Shown one piece after another: positions 43,473 through 56,597 of a stretch of DNA of 64,000 nucleotides (positions are counted from its first letter, which is position 1; the number at the start of each line of letters is the position of its first letter). The position numbers and the translations under genes are program-made. The DNA is taken from positions 37,040,421 through 37,104,420 of the forward strand of contig NC_079207.1 in NCBI RefSeq assembly GCF_026745355.1, read 5' to 3'. The notes under the pieces were generated by a model. The model was not told the DNA's origin. It made no database searches and saw nothing but the letters and a program-made list of their open reading frames with translations. The DNA comes from Beta vulgaris subsp. vulgaris (lineage: Eukaryota; Streptophyta; Magnoliopsida; Caryophyllales; Amaranthaceae).

Positions 43473-46400
43473 CTAACCATTCATAGAAATCATATCAATG
43501 TTTACAAGCGACATAGCCTCGTTTGGCACCTTTGCAATCCACACTCTCATCTCCCTATACTCCTTGCTCATATGGGCAAGCTTATGAGCAACTCTATTAC
43601 CTTCCCTACGAACATGATTAAAAGAAAGAGAAAAACAAGAGCTTCCTAACCATAAGATATCAGACACAATAAAACCGAAACTATTATTCTTCTGCAAACC
43701 TTTATTGAGGTGCTAAATTAGCTTCAAGCAGTCACTTTCCAGCACTAAATTGCGTAGTCCAGCTTCCACGGTCGTCTTCACAGCATGACGTGCTGCAAGA
43801 GCTTCCGCAATGTTGACTTCACATCCTGCACCATGCATTGCGCATGTAGCTAGCATCACCTCCCCCAACTCATCTCGAACAATCCAACCGAGGTCGAGCT
43901 TTTCATCACCAAAGATCGTTGCATTGGAATTAATTTTGAACACACCCGATTCGGGAGCGTGCCAAATTCTCGAGCCACCGCTTGTTGTGCTCTGCACTGG
44001 GCTCATCTCCTCCATGGCAATTTTGTACTCGTGCACTAGTTTCACAGCTTTCTCAATCACCTCCCATCTTTCCATTTTTTGGTTCTCAAAGAGCCATGCA
44101 TTCCTTCTCAACCAAATTCCCCTACAACAAACTCCACAACAGGTCCCATCAAGTTTTTTCATTCAGATTCCTCGAGACTTGCGTTATCCACTCCATTAAC
44201 GAACCACCATATTCTGCTGGAGGGTTCAGCCGCAAAGGGACTGACACCACACCCTCTATGCTTCAGGGCAGCTTATCAACGCATGAAAAACAGTTTCATT
44301 GCCTTCCCCACACATGGGGCATCGACTATCATCCATGCACCATCTTTGGCAAAGGACAACTTGCATTAGTAGGCTATGATGGAGGGCCTTCCAACCGAAG
44401 TGGTGAATCTTTGTGGGAAGGTTGGCTCGCCACAACTTGTGCCTCACCACACTATCATTTCCGCAAGATGACGTTGCTCGCTCTTTTTTCCTTTCTTCCA
44501 ACTCCAAAAAATAGGCAGTTCTAACAGAAAATTCACCATTTTCGTATAATGCCAAGTCCACTTATCTTCACATGGATGCAAAAGGAATCGGGATCTTCAT
44601 AATCTCCTCTATTTCCCAACGGAACAGCCACCTCCTCAATTCTTCTTTATCCCACCTACCATCTACCATCACCTCTGCCACCCTTCTTGGAGCCGCAATA
44701 ATGGCACTGCTTGGAGGACACGAAATCGAGGGAGGGTGGGAATCCAAGGATCCACTCATAATTCAATAATTCACCATTTTCCACAACCTTACGCACCCCT
44801 TCCCTCGTAATTTTCGAACAGACAAAATAGATTTCCATGTTAGCTCGCTATCGGGCTCACTTTCACTCCCATAAAAGAAAGACTTTGGGAAGTAATTATC
44901 TCTAAGCACTTTCGACATTAAGGAATTAGGATACTTTAACACCCTTCATGCTTGTTTAGCTAACATGGCTTTGTTAAACACTTCCAAGTTCTTCATTCCC
45001 AAACCTCCCTCTCTTTTAGAACCACATATTTTCTCCCATGACACCCATGCCATCTTCCGCTCATCATTTTTTTGCCCCCAAAAGAAGCTTCGACACATCT
45101 TCTCCATCTCCTTTAAAATGCTCACTGGGATAGTAAAGCATTGCATAGCATAAGTAGGGATAGCCTGAGTAATAGCCTTAATAGGCACTTCCCTTCCTGC
45201 TTGGGATAAAAATCCTTCCTTCTAGCCTTTTAACTTTTTCTGAATCCTCTCCTAAATACTCCTAAAAACCCGTTTCTTAACCCCCCCCCCCCAAAAGAAG
45301 TTGGTAGACCCAGATACTTGTCATGATCTTCAACAACCTTGAAAGTTAACTTCATGTAAGAATTTCTTTCTTTTCTGGTTCAACATTTCGGCTAAAAGAC
45401 ACCTCGATTTTTTCCATATTCAGTTTTTGACCTGAAGCAGTTTCATAAATTGCAAGGATGTCAAGAACTTTATCTACTTCATCCTCATTTGCCCTTGTGA
45501 ATAATAAGCTATCCATCTGCAAAAAAAAAAAAAAAAAAAAAAAATGAGAAATAACATCCACTTTCTTCCCAATTTTCAACCCATGAATTTCTTTTTTTTT
45601 TTGCTTTAGCATCAAGCAGGAGGGTAGATAAACCTTCAGCACATATAATAAAAAGAAAAGGAGATAAAGGATCACCCTGTCTCAACCCCTTTAATGGCAT
45701 GAATCTCCTAAGAAGGTTGTCCATTCACCAGAATCGAGAAAGAAGTAGATTTAACACAGTCAATGCAAGAACTAATTTCACAAAGCAATTAGGAAAACCC
45801 AGTTTAATCATCATTTGCTCCTAAAAATGCCAACTCTATCATAGGCTTTGCTCATATCCAATTTAGGACCCAGATACCCGTTTTTTCCTTTTTTATTTTT
45901 TCGTAAGTAGTGGAAGCACTCATATGCCACTAATATATTGTTAGTTATTACTCTCCCCTGCACAAACCCACTCTGCGACTCATGAATAATAAGAGGAATC
46001 ACTTTTTTGAGTCTGTTCGCAAGTACCTTAGGCACCAGCTTATATAGTACATTACAAAGACTAATAGGCCTAAAATCAACAAGAGACACACATTTTTTCT
46101 TTCTTGGTATTAAAACAAAATGAGTTTGATTTAGAGACTTAACATCACCACCATTATTTAAAATATCAAAGATTTTGTTCTCAACATCCACACCAACAAT
46201 ACTCCAGAACGTTTGGTAAAAGACGGCACACTTACCATCAGGTCCGGGAGCTTTTGTGGGGTGCATTTGTTTTAAAGCTTCATGCACTTTAGCTTTGACA
46301 TATGGCTCCTCAAGCATGGCTTTCAAACAGGATGGCACCTTTTCATAAACTTTTATCAATGATAGGTGCTACATCCATCATTAGCTCGAAACACGTCATC

Positions 46401-47584
46401 AAAATGTTGGACGAAAATTTCAGAGATTTCGTCCTCCTCATAGAACTCATTACTCGCTGCATCTAATATGCTTTCAATAGAATTTCGCGCACGTCGTTGT
46501 TTGGTCTTTGCATGAAAAAATTTTGTATTCTTGTCTCCATTCTTCAACCATTCTTGTTTACTTCTCTGCATCCAATACATTTCTTCTCTCCTTTCCAACT
46601 CATCCATCCTGTTATTGATCGCCGTCATTTGATCAATGACATGTTGTGTCTTCTCTTCCCCCATCATAAGCGTACTCATTTGGCCTTGGCACGCCCTCAT
46701 CTCCTTCGCAAACTCACTGAAAATTTCTTTACTCAATACCCAAAGCTTTGAGGTTTTTCGAGATAGGCAACTCGCGATATCATGACCCCCAACCCACGCT
46801 TCCTTAATCACCTCTTCACACCTCTCCTCTCGGGTCCACATTTCCTCGAATCGGAACATCTTTTTTTCTTTCTTTCATCTGGTCTCATCAATCTTGTGCG
46901 CAAGTTAAGAAGAAGAGGGAGATGATCAGATCGACGAGTCTCCAAGTGAGTGACAAAGGATCCTCGAAAGTGTTATCTCCATCCAGCATTAGCAAAGCAC
47001 CTTAGGCGTTCTTGGATGTTCTTTTCCCTACCTTGATTATTTGTCCAAGTGAAAGGGTGCCCCCGCATAGTTCAAATCTCCCAATCTACAAAAATCTATC
47101 GCCTCTCTGAAGAGAACCGCATCTTCAAAGCAAAAGTCACTTCCTCCTTGTTTTTCACATGACCACAGCATCCCCACACATCCACGGCGTTGTCTCATCA
47201 TTGTAGAGAGATTTCAGTAACTCCCCTTTCTTATACTTATTTCCTTCCTCCGACCACCCATAGACTCCTGTAAATCTCCATCCCATGTTTGCCTATCATT
47301 ACATCGATATGATTTTTTGAGAAAGTGCTAAGAATAACACTCCACTCATCCTTCCACAGAAGGGCAAGACCGCCCCTTCTACTTCGCCCTTCGCCTACAC
47401 AGTCCACCACAAGCATACATTTGAATTTTAACTTCCTTCTAATACTTTCCATCTCACCTTGTTTCATCTTAGTTTCCTGCAAAAAAACCAGCATAGGATG
47501 CTCATTAATTACAACACACCTAAGTGCGTTGATTGCCGGGATGCTTCCCAAACCTCGACAATTCCACATAAGGATGTTATTCAT
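43473..47584 (-). pseudogene. LINE A ORF2: AP endonuclease, reverse transcriptase and RNase H, decayed
   Basis: The APE domain begins MNNILMWNCRGLGS at 47584 with FLQETKM. RT blocks include HPTKAPGPDG near 46265-46235, VDFRPISLCNVLYKL near 46090-46045, GFVQGRVITNNIL near 45980-45940 and [15 protein letters not shown] near 45695-45650. The usual F/YADD catalytic box is disrupted by a long T-tract (plus-strand A-run near 45520-45543). Thumb-like sequence ([14 protein letters not shown], 45188-44946), a zf-RVT Cys/His motif (CPMCGEGNETVFH near 44320) and an RNase H with NSNATIFG... and LESDCLKL (44162-43473) follow. Many frameshifts and stops. The RNase H at the C-terminus is usual for plant L1 LINEs. 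Confidence 0.88.
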
Positions 47585-47819
47585 TTACCACCAAGAGCCC
47601 AAGTTGTCGGGCCCGCCATATTTATTGCAGCATTCTCTTCAACACCATTCGCCTGACTCCCCTCTTCTTTGCCTTTTTTCTTTTTCTTTTCTCGTCCTAT
47701 CACTACCCCAACTTTGTTATCTCTATCTCGCTCTTTTGTCGCTCCTATTACTAGTCACAATACACTTCTTATTTCCCTCCCTTGCATTTTTCTTGTTAAG
47801 TCTCTTCCATCCTAGACTA

Positions 47820-48960
47820 TTGTGGTTTTTCCTTCATTACTAAGTCACACCCATCAAATCTTACTCGTGTATCCAGTCCTTCATCAACTCCACCTTGTTG
47901 CTGCACCATATTGACCCCTCCCTCCTCCAATATAAGGCTTCGGTTATCACCTCCTCCATCATGGGCTAACCTATTCCCGAGCTCATTTCCTATTTCTCCA
48001 TTCTCTTGCTCCTCAGATCGGTTCTTGTCTTTCTCCACTTCCCTATTCGTCTCCCGTATCTCACATCTGTGTAAGTTGCCTATCATTTCCTCTGCTTGTT
48101 TCCCCATAGCATTCACTTCTACAGATTTTGACTTTGTGATAAATATCGTTCTAGCACATCCCGCATTCTCCCTTCCTTCCCTCGAGTGTCTTCATCTAGT
48201 AAGTTAGATTTCCACGGTGAGGCTTTGAGCCATCCTCCAAGCTCCAGCATCGGTTCCTCCTCATCTCGACAAGCATGGCAGTCTTTCACTCCTCATCTCG
48301 ACAATCATGGCAGTCTCCCATAGAATTAACATAAAATTGACGGTCGTTCGTATTTGACATCAAAATATTCCTCCACACCCCCTCTCATCTTTACCTTGAC
48401 ATTCTTGAATAACGGTTTGCGCACATCCACATTAATTCTAATTCGGATGGACTTATCAATGTCCATCGAACCCGAATTATCAAGTTAAATATAATTCCCC
48501 AGTTTATTACCTATAGCTTCGATATTCATCAAATTAAATCTGCCTTTAAAGGGAAGATTATAAACCCTTACCCACATAAGTAACTCATATAATTTCATAT
48601 CTGAGGGTTTTTTGTTACCTTCTATGTCACCAAGAATGATTGCGTGTTTATCAAAGTGCCACGGTTGTCCCTCACCTACTCGTTGTTTGTCTCTCCAAGG
48701 ATGGAATTGGAAAACAAAGGCATTCTCGACAATACTACTGATATCAACACCATATTTTGGTTTCCAAACCGATTTCATAGTTGACATAAAGGCATTGGCA
48801 TTAATATGCCGATCAGTCCAGATTTTCCCTACTAGCCCTAACGCCACACAAGCCTCCTCTTCGTCCTCCACATCATCAACCCACTCCACCGCCTCTTTGT
48901 TTCCGTCATCCGAATCACTTTATGGTTTGCTAAGCAGTTTGAGGGTCTGCCCTAGTTTCA
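47820..48960 (-). pseudogene. LINE A ORF1 (DUF4283/gag-like), decayed
   Basis: An open block at about 48889-48485 reads ALGLVGKIWTDRHINANAF, then FQFHPWRDKQRVGEGQPWHF and LPFKGRFNLMNIEAIGNKLG, the DUF4283 RNA-binding domain of plant LINE ORF1. A damaged CCHC knuckle follows near 48310-48240 (LCYF.., KDCHAC). Downstream the frame is full of stops. ORF1 normally coats the LINE RNA. Confidence 0.75.
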
Positions 48961-49143
48961 AGAATTGGTTTTTTGCTTAGTTGGCCCGTCATACCACCAG
49001 TATCCCTGAGCATAGTCATAATCAAGAAGTGCGAAAAGAAATTGCGTCAAACTCAAGACCATCTCGAGATGACACCCACAGTCAAGGAACCTCCAAGCAA
49101 ACGCTCAGAACAACCCTCCCAAGGAAACCCTAGAGGGAACTTT

Positions 49144-50643
49144 TTTTTTTTTGCTAAGTAATTAAATTGTATTCCACCAAAAAAACAAATACAATCAAAC
49201 TTATCTAGTGAAGGGCAAACCAACTAGGTTGGACTCCCCCTCACAAGACAAGACACCATTCACTATACAGTCATATCAACCTTCTACACCTTACAGTGTA
49301 CAAAACCATCTCTTATCATTCCTAGACAACTTCCTAGGTAACACAAGGAAAATTCTTCTTCTCACAGTCTCTTTTATCCACTTAACCAATTGTTGAATTG
49401 TAGGAACCTTCAAATTCCACTTACTGTCATTTCTTGCCATCCAAATAGCATATACCACCCCTGCAATTGCTGCATTATAAGCTTCTCTCTGAAACTTGGA
49501 TTTTCCACTATTAGCTGCCCTTCTTATGCTTCTGCTCAGATCCGTGTCAACTGTGGTACAGTCCATCCAATGATTAATATGTACCAGAATTTGTTTGTTG
49601 TAATAACAATGGAATAACAAGTGCTCCTATGTTTCAGCCTCTAGCCCACATAACAAACAATTTGTATTGATGTTACGATCATAAACTGCAATTCTAGCAG
49701 CAGTATGCAGCCTACCCTTCATAACCAGTCAATTAATAAATCTGAATTTTGGCACACTCAACCTGTTTCATACATATCTATCCCACCCAACATGATCACC
49801 TTGTTCTGCTAATCTTTTTAACACCACCTGAGTACAGTATTGAGGTAGACTTTTGAACTCATTCCCACTGTAAACCAACTTCAAGTGATCTTTAACCCCA
49901 CAAATACGTTTCCAATACCATCTGCAGCTGCTTTTAGGTGAGTAATCCCACCATTCTTCCTCCTTTATGTACACAGAGTGAACCCATCTTACCCAAACAT
50001 TATCCTTCTTTGTTGTTATGGCCCACACTTGCTTCCCCAGGCTCACCATGTTCCATTTTTTCACATCTCTGAAACCCAGCCCTCCTAAATTTTTACTTTT
50101 GCATAACTCATTCCAGGCAACATAACCACCTTTTGAGCAAAAATAATTACCTGACCAAAGGAAAGATCTGCAAACCTTTTCAATGTCCTACATTACTTTA
50201 CTAGGCAAAATGAAGGTTTGAGCCCAGTACCCATGTATACTCATTAACACAGAATTAACAAGCTGCATCCTCCCTGAGTATGACAAATTTTTGGTACTCC
50301 ATATCGATTTTTGATGTCATCTTCTCCACCAAAATCTCACATTGTGCTACTGAAATTCTTATAGAATAGATAGGCACCCCCAAATATCTAAAAGGGAGAG
50401 AGTCTCTTCTAATCCCAGAGACATTCTATATTCTGTTCACTTCCCCTTCCTCCATGCCACAGCAATACATTGATGATTTAGCCACATTAGTCTTCAAGCC
50501 AGAAGAATCAGAGAACAATTTAAATGCTCTCAGCATCAGGTAAATTGATGAGTACTCACCCTTTGCACATAAGATCAAATCATCTGCAAAGCTCAGATGA
50601 GTGAGTTTGATCCCATTACATCTAGAGTTTAATCCCATTACTC
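49144..50643 (-). mobile_element. 5'-truncated LINE (LINE B) inside LINE A
   Basis: A 17-bp TSD, ACCCTAGAGGGAACTTT, lies at 49127-49143 and 50644-50660. The plus-strand T-run at 49144-49152 is its poly(A) tail. Only 1.5 kb of the 3' end was inserted. Orientation is the same as LINE A. Confidence 0.92.
49291..50638 (-). pseudogene. LINE B ORF2 fragment: end of RT to C-terminal region
   Basis: Starts within RT at the catalytic block (LTHLSFADDLILCAKG, near 50605-50560), then thumb/connection sequence (50064-49768: QVWAITTKKDNVWVRWVHSV) and a C-terminal zf-RVT-like region with YAIWMARNDSKWN (49620-49291). Stops separate the pieces. It is a different LINE family from LINE A, judging by the protein sequence. 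Confidence 0.82.
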
Positions 50644-51239
50644 ACCCTAGAGGGAACTTTGCTAATGCTTTAAAGTTGTCAAAATTTGAAGATGAGGTAT
50701 AGAACACTACCCCTCTTAACTTTCTAAACTTCTTATTTCATGCTATAAGATGCAATGGCACAATTAATTCAATTTTCTATATGCTTTCTCATGCATTGCG
50801 TGCATATAAGGCTAGTTTGAAAAATGACTATCAACAGCGTGAGGCTAAAAGAAGTGTGAGTCAGTTGAATTATCAACTCACATCCTACTCATTTCCTACT
50901 TAAATCCATTTAAATTATCTAAGGTGATTTTTTGTGATTTTCAAAGATAGTTAAAATCTTTAAAAATATATATGAAAAATCCAATCAAAAATTGTAATTG
51001 TGAATATAGTCGACAATAGAAGAAGGATGTGGAGGTCGGCCAAAGATCAAGTTCTGAGCAAGAGGAAGTGATGGATGAAAGAGAATAAACCAATCTAGAA
51101 ATTCTAGGTCCTAAAAAAACGGGGGCATTTAATTGTGAAACTTCTTAAATTGAATTTTGCTTCCATGGACTAGTTTCATCGCGGTGTTCAGTACTCAAGG
51201 CTAAACAATTGTGTTATGGTTAATTTTAGAGAGAGAAAA

Positions 51240-52393
51240 TTGGTTGTGGTAGGAGAAAAGTGCCTCACATGTGCATCGATCATAAGGATGTATTGATCGC
51301 ATGCATACACCACACAACTATTTATAATTGTCATCACTAATATGGTCGCATTGAGAAAAATGAAACCTAATAAAACATAGTTATAGTGCATATGGTCACA
51401 ACTAACTACCCTTTTTAGGACGAAAGCCTTCATTTAGTGACAAAAAAATATAATGAGAAACCAAAGTGTTCTACTTGTGTGTCATTTGCATATATGGACC
51501 TCTTGTACAAATTTCACGACCAGCTACCCTTATACGTGATTGATATAAAGTTGTCAGTTGAGGTTAGTGGGATCCATATAAGTGTCTCACTTGTGAATCA
51601 TAAGGTTATATTGACCTCATGATGCATTCATCAAATTGATAATTTTCATCTACGTTAAACCCCATATGCTTACATTAATGAATACAGGAGAGGATTAAAT
51701 TGGAATTGGTCCACTATTGAGAACAATGAATCCTATTATAACATTGCTAATAGTGCATATGGTAACAACTAATCACTCTTTCTAAGATTAAAAGCTTTCA
51801 TTTGGGAGTAAGTATGTGAAACTCATTATGTTCAACTTGTACTACATAAATTAACCGCAAAATCAAAGTGTTTCTCTTGTTTTTCATGTGCATATTGGTC
51901 AAAACCAAACATCATTTTTTATGATCTATAATTACCATTTTGAGATAAGTGAGGTCCACAAAAGTGTCCACTTGTGCATCACAAGGTTGTATATACATCA
52001 TACACATATGTCCAATAGTATTGCATTAATGATTAAGGGAGAGGATTTGATAGAAATTGGTTATGTACTCACCTCCACTACTTGTTGTTATTATCAAAGT
52101 ACATAGTATATGATTTAAGGACCTATTGTGAGCTTGGTGAGCGCCATGAAAAAGCCCCACTTGTGCATCATGAGGTTTTATGGATCTGATGTACACATTC
52201 CACCACTAATATTCATTGTCCATCACCTAGAGAATCACATTTATTAGTATTGAAAAACGATGCAATTGTAAGTACTCCTCTATTGAGTACAATGAAACCT
52301 ATTAGAACATCACACACAATACATATATTCATAACTAACCAGTACCTTTTTATATGATGCAAATTCTCCATTTGGTGATAAGGAACGAGAAAT
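51240..52393. repeat. Diverged tandem repeat array, left part
   Basis: Words recur in order at roughly 365-400-bp spacing: CACTTGTGCATCA-type near 51268, 51588, 51969 and 52160; ATTGAGAACAATGAA-type near 51350, 51716 and 52283; GTGCATATGGT(A/C)ACAACTAA near 51388 and 51753; AAAGTGTTCTACTTGTG-type near 51465 and 51867. The units have diverged strongly and some are partial. No coding sequence was recognised. The region 50735-51240 before it is plain AT-rich DNA. Confidence 0.65.
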
Positions 52394-53179
52394 CACTACT
52401 ACAAAAAGGAGCAAAGATAACACCTCTAAATTAACTCTTATTTTATCAATTGTTATGTAAAGTCTAAATTTGACGTTTTAACAAAAAAATTGTTATCTTA
52501 GCTTGTATTGATAATATTTCACTTAACACTTATCTTAAAGTGTGTTATATTTGCTATGAAATTAGTTTATAGTATTTTATTTTATTCTTTTATGGCAAAT
52601 TTCAAAACAGAAATCCCGCCCATTTTCCTTTTTGACAGTTAGATGAAAACCTCAATATCTTCAATTTCTTTCTCGTGTCTTCTAAACCCATAAATCCCTA
52701 TAACCTCATTTCACTCTCTCTCCTCCTCGTGAAGAAACCCCAAAGAGGAAACCCAAAAACCCTAAATCCCTAATCTCTCTCTCTCGTCCCCTGCTTTCTG
52801 CCTCGCCGGAATCCGGTTGTTTCCTCGCCGATGATGCGCGTTATCTTGGCGCTGTTGTTGTCGGAGTTGTTGTTGTCGTTACCGCAACTTTCCTCCCCCG
52901 CTTGCGTCCCTTATCTCTCCTCTCATTGCTGATGCCGCTGTGTGCTGCCGCGGCTCTGGTTTTTACCACTGTTGTTGCTCCGACCTAGCTGGTGGTGGTG
53001 CCGCCGTTGTGTGATGTTGTCGTTTTAGTGTTTTGGTGCTGCTGCCATTCTTCTTCTCCCCTTATCGGTACTTTCCCTTGTGTTGAGAGTTGTTCTTGGT
53101 TGTTGTCACTGTTATTCTCTTGTTTTTATTGTTGCCCTTGTTAATGAGTTGTGGTTGTTGGGGGCTATTGTTGCTGTGT

Positions 53180-53320
53180 TATATTATTATTGTTGTTGTT
53201 GTTGGTTGTTGCTGTTGGATGTTGTTGTTGGTTGTTGTTGTTGGTTGTTGTTACTACTGTGGTTGCTCCTCTTGGTTGTTGTGGTTTCTCTTTATTGTCG
53301 TTGGTGTTGTGTTTAGTTGT
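53180..53320 (+). repeat. GTT-rich low-complexity tract in the CACTA element
   Basis: Repeated TGTTGTTG/GGTTGTTG words. The open frames over it (53080-53432) are products of this simple sequence and are not proposed as genes. Confidence 0.7.
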
Positions 53321-55469
53321 AGTTGCTATTGTAGGAATTGTTTTGGTACATGGCTGCCATTATAATTTTCAAATTGATTTCCTTTATAAGTTAGTAAATA
53401 AACTTAACGACTCTACCTTGAATAGTATATAGGTTAGCTAATGATAATATTTTGGGTAGACATCCAAGAATTGGATTTTAAGATGTTTAATTAGTTTTTA
53501 GTTTAGTTAGTTAAGTTGCAAAAGAATCCAATTTCATAGTTATAAATATATGGTCTGAAAGTTTATCGAATTTGGAATAAGTAACTTGGATATATGCTGA
53601 GATTATATTTGTGAAGTATATAATTTACATTCTTGCTTTGACTATGATAAATAACTTGGTCCCTGATTTGAGTATATTTATTTAGGGAATGTCAATTGAG
53701 TTTTAGTTTAGAAAACTTATATTTACGAAGTATGATGTTATTCTAAACTCGCACTCTAAATCTAATACATTGAGTTATGTGAGTTTTATATGTCAACCTA
53801 TAACTAGAATTTAGCTAATGGTGTAACTATTTGGATGGAAGAGTATGAATTGTGCCTAACTAGCGTTTGTTAGTTTACTCTAACTGAGAAGTCAATTGTT
53901 AATGTTGTTGGTATTGATCATATTTAAATGTTTATGAGTTGTGGTAATTTATAAATTTATGATTGGATTGAGTTGAACCTAAATGCATAAATGTATTGAA
54001 GCTAAATTACGTATGGAGGTACTAGATTTGAATTACTGGGTTGGATATAAGTTGTTAATTACGTTAATGAAGTCTTAGATATATGGTTTAAGTAATCTTT
54101 GTGAGTGTTAAGAAGCGTGTTGAATATCTAAGTACATTAATGTATGAATTAATGAAGTTATGTTCTTGGTTTTGTTTATGCGATATATGAAAGTTGTTTC
54201 GACGTTGTTGTTGTTGGAAGTTCATTGAATTGTGGAAAGGTGGCATACCTAATATATAATAAGAATTCTAATTGTAGGTTACTATTTGTCAAAGTATTTA
54301 CTATATTAATAAGTGGATTGATGTGGTAAGTTTGTGATAGTGTTCTACTTATAATTAGAATGATGTTCTAGAGTTGGTTGGGTAGAATTCAATACAGAAG
54401 ACTAATTAGATGAAAGTTTATAGTGAGACAAAGATTACGAAATATCATTAGAGTTATCAATGATGCTATGTGGAAGAATAGTTTGAGTAAATTAATAGTT
54501 TGCACCATCCATCAACCAAGTATGGACATATTTGAGGCATATGATGAGGTGTGGGTACTTCTGTAATTGATAATAGAACTTGAATCTCAAAACAGATCTA
54601 TAGCACATATATCAGAACAGATAAGCAATTTAAGAGGAAGAAAGTAGGCATTGTCTACGTATTTCTAAAAGTTGGATTCACCCTAACATGTTGTAGTAAT
54701 CATATGCTTTTTTTCTAGTAATCTTTGGTTAAAAGTTAATATATGTTGGCGATAGGCTGACAAACTATACACTTTTAAGTAGTTATATGCACTCTGAATC
54801 TTTGGCCATTAAACTTATCTCTGATCATCAGGCTGATTGATTTGATCACTTAACATCATATAGAATTCTGAATTTTCATTGATAAGGTAAATTTTTGCTC
54901 TTTAAGTGATTCTTCTTTATCAAACGTTAGGATCTATCAACTGATCCTGACTTTCCATTATGTTAAATTTGTAATACATCATTGTTGAAAATTCTTATGA
55001 GTATATGAGATGCTTGCCTTTCACTTCCAGCTCTTACTCCTGGTAAACATGGAATTGGGGGGGGGGGGATCTTTTGATTGATGTGTATGCATCTCCGCTT
55101 CCCTTCCACCTTCGGTTCTCACCTTCATCAGTTCATTCCAGCAGACTTCGTGGAACATTGAAATTCGCCATTGTAACCGACAACCATAATCGCCATTGTT
55201 ACCGGCAATTTAAGGTAATTCTTAATTTTCATGCCCTTGTGTATTCTTAATACATAAAGAAACTGATTTTCGTGCCTTTATTGTTCAAATTTTGTTAATT
55301 TAATCAATTTTTTGGGTCTTGGATTGGTAATATACTATATTGATTTTCTGAAATTCCCGAAATTGGGTGTTTAATGAGTTAGCATAGCACTTTTGGTTGC
55401 CGCCATATACACTACTTGTAGTTAGTAGCTATTTAGTAGATTTGAGAGTTGCACTACTCTTGTTTTTCG

Positions 55470-55730
55470 AAACCTGTTTTCAGACGCAAATGGGTTGACA
55501 ATAATACTGGAGTTGAACATGATGATCTAGGTTTCACCTTAGTTAATCTTGAAAAAGCTCGGCCACAAGGATGATCCATACATCTTAGCCAGCCAAGCAA
55601 AACAAGTGTTTTATGTAACTGATCCACCTGATAAGAGAAAATCAATATATAGTTCTAAAACTGAGGTCTCGCCATGACATTGATGACTATGATGATGGTG
55701 ATAAGTTGGAGGAAAGTCTATCTAGCTAGG
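55470..55730 (+). pseudogene. CACTA transposase fragment (DUF4216 region of TNP2-like protein)
   Basis: Reading from about 55483 gives RRKWVDNNTGVEHDDLGFTLV-like wording (WVDNNTG, HDDLGFTLVNLEK), then in another frame DDPYILASQAKQVFYVTDPP near 55572-55630. Both pieces, in this order, are the DUF4216 domain at the C-terminus of plant CACTA TNP2-type transposases. A frameshift lies near 55565 and the rest of the transposase is absent. The similarity is from memory of the family. Confidence 0.65.
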
Positions 55731-56597
55731 AAGGTAGAATCTTACTGTTTGAGTTTCAAAGATGTTGTAGATATTTGACAATTTGTGGCAGATACATACA
55801 ATGCATAATTGTTTTATGAATACTTATTATGTAATTACCTTTATTGCGGTATTATCACGGCATTGGTCGAACCTATTCTCAGGAGAAAATTGACAAACTC
55901 AAGTAGATTACATATGTCGGAGATCAACAAGAAGCATAAATGATGAATGAATATTAACTTCCCGCCTAATTTTTTTTACCTTAATCCATGTCTGGACGTA
56001 CATTATATTTTTTTATTTGGATATTAATATCATGTGGATGTGGCTAGTCTAGATTTGATTGTTTATGATTTAGATTAATATTGATATGTATATATAGTAG
56101 TTTTTGGAAGTTTAGAATTGTGAATATTGGTTGAATTATTTTGTGAAATAAAATTTTTTTGGATTCAATTTGTTGGTTGTAAGATCTTATGGGTTGAGTA
56201 TTATACAACAGGTACTGTATGGAATTGTTGAGCTGCTGTAATTAACGCCTGCTCACAGGTGAGAATCTGATAATTGAAAAAAAAATATCATAGATAACAG
56301 CTATAGGTAATATATGTTATATATATATTATAGGAAAACATAACAGTTATTTAAGATAAGTGTTAAATTTTTCTTCTTTCAATTTTTCATATAAATAGTA
56401 AACATAACACTTATTTACAAAATGTGTTATGTAGCTGTATAACGTGTATTATAAATGACTGTTATGTTTTCTCTGGCAAACATAACACTTTTGTGAGGTG
56501 TTATGTTTACTTTACATTACATTGACTTGGATAACATCTCAAAACTGTTATATAAAGCCTTATTTAACAGTTATCTTTGCCCTTTTTTGTAGTAGTG

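Larger units (their letters stand above)
43447..50715 (-). mobile_element. L1-type LINE (LINE A), near full length, interrupted by LINE B
   Basis: A 19-bp TSD, TTAACTTTCTAAACTTCTT, lies at 43428-43446 and 50716-50734. The left end is the poly(A) tail (T-run on the plus strand). Without LINE B (49144-50643) and its extra TSD copy the element is about 5.75 kb. It includes ORF1, an APE endonuclease, RT and C-terminal RNase H, all decayed. Confidence 0.92.
52394..56597. mobile_element. CACTA (En/Spm) DNA transposon, decayed
   Basis: Ends CACTACTACAAAAAGG at 52394 and its inverse ending at 56597, followed inward by GCAAAGATAAC on both sides. The TSD is AAT at 52391-52393 and 56598-56600. Subterminal regions are rich in AACACTTAT/AAGTGTTATG-type motifs in both orientations (52430-52560, 56330-56530), as in CACTA elements. 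It contains a transposase relic (55480-55720), a GTT-rich block and 5'-UTR-like sequence (52620-52830). 4204 bp; non-autonomous. Confidence 0.93.

Noticed and set aside
44079..44524. Plus-strand frames over LINE A
   Set aside because: Antisense of RNase H and zf-RVT coding sequence on the minus strand.
53080..53432. Three overlapping hydrophobic open frames (78-93 codons)
   Set aside because: They are translations of a GTT/GGTT-rich simple-sequence tract in three phases inside a CACTA element; no sign of a real protein.
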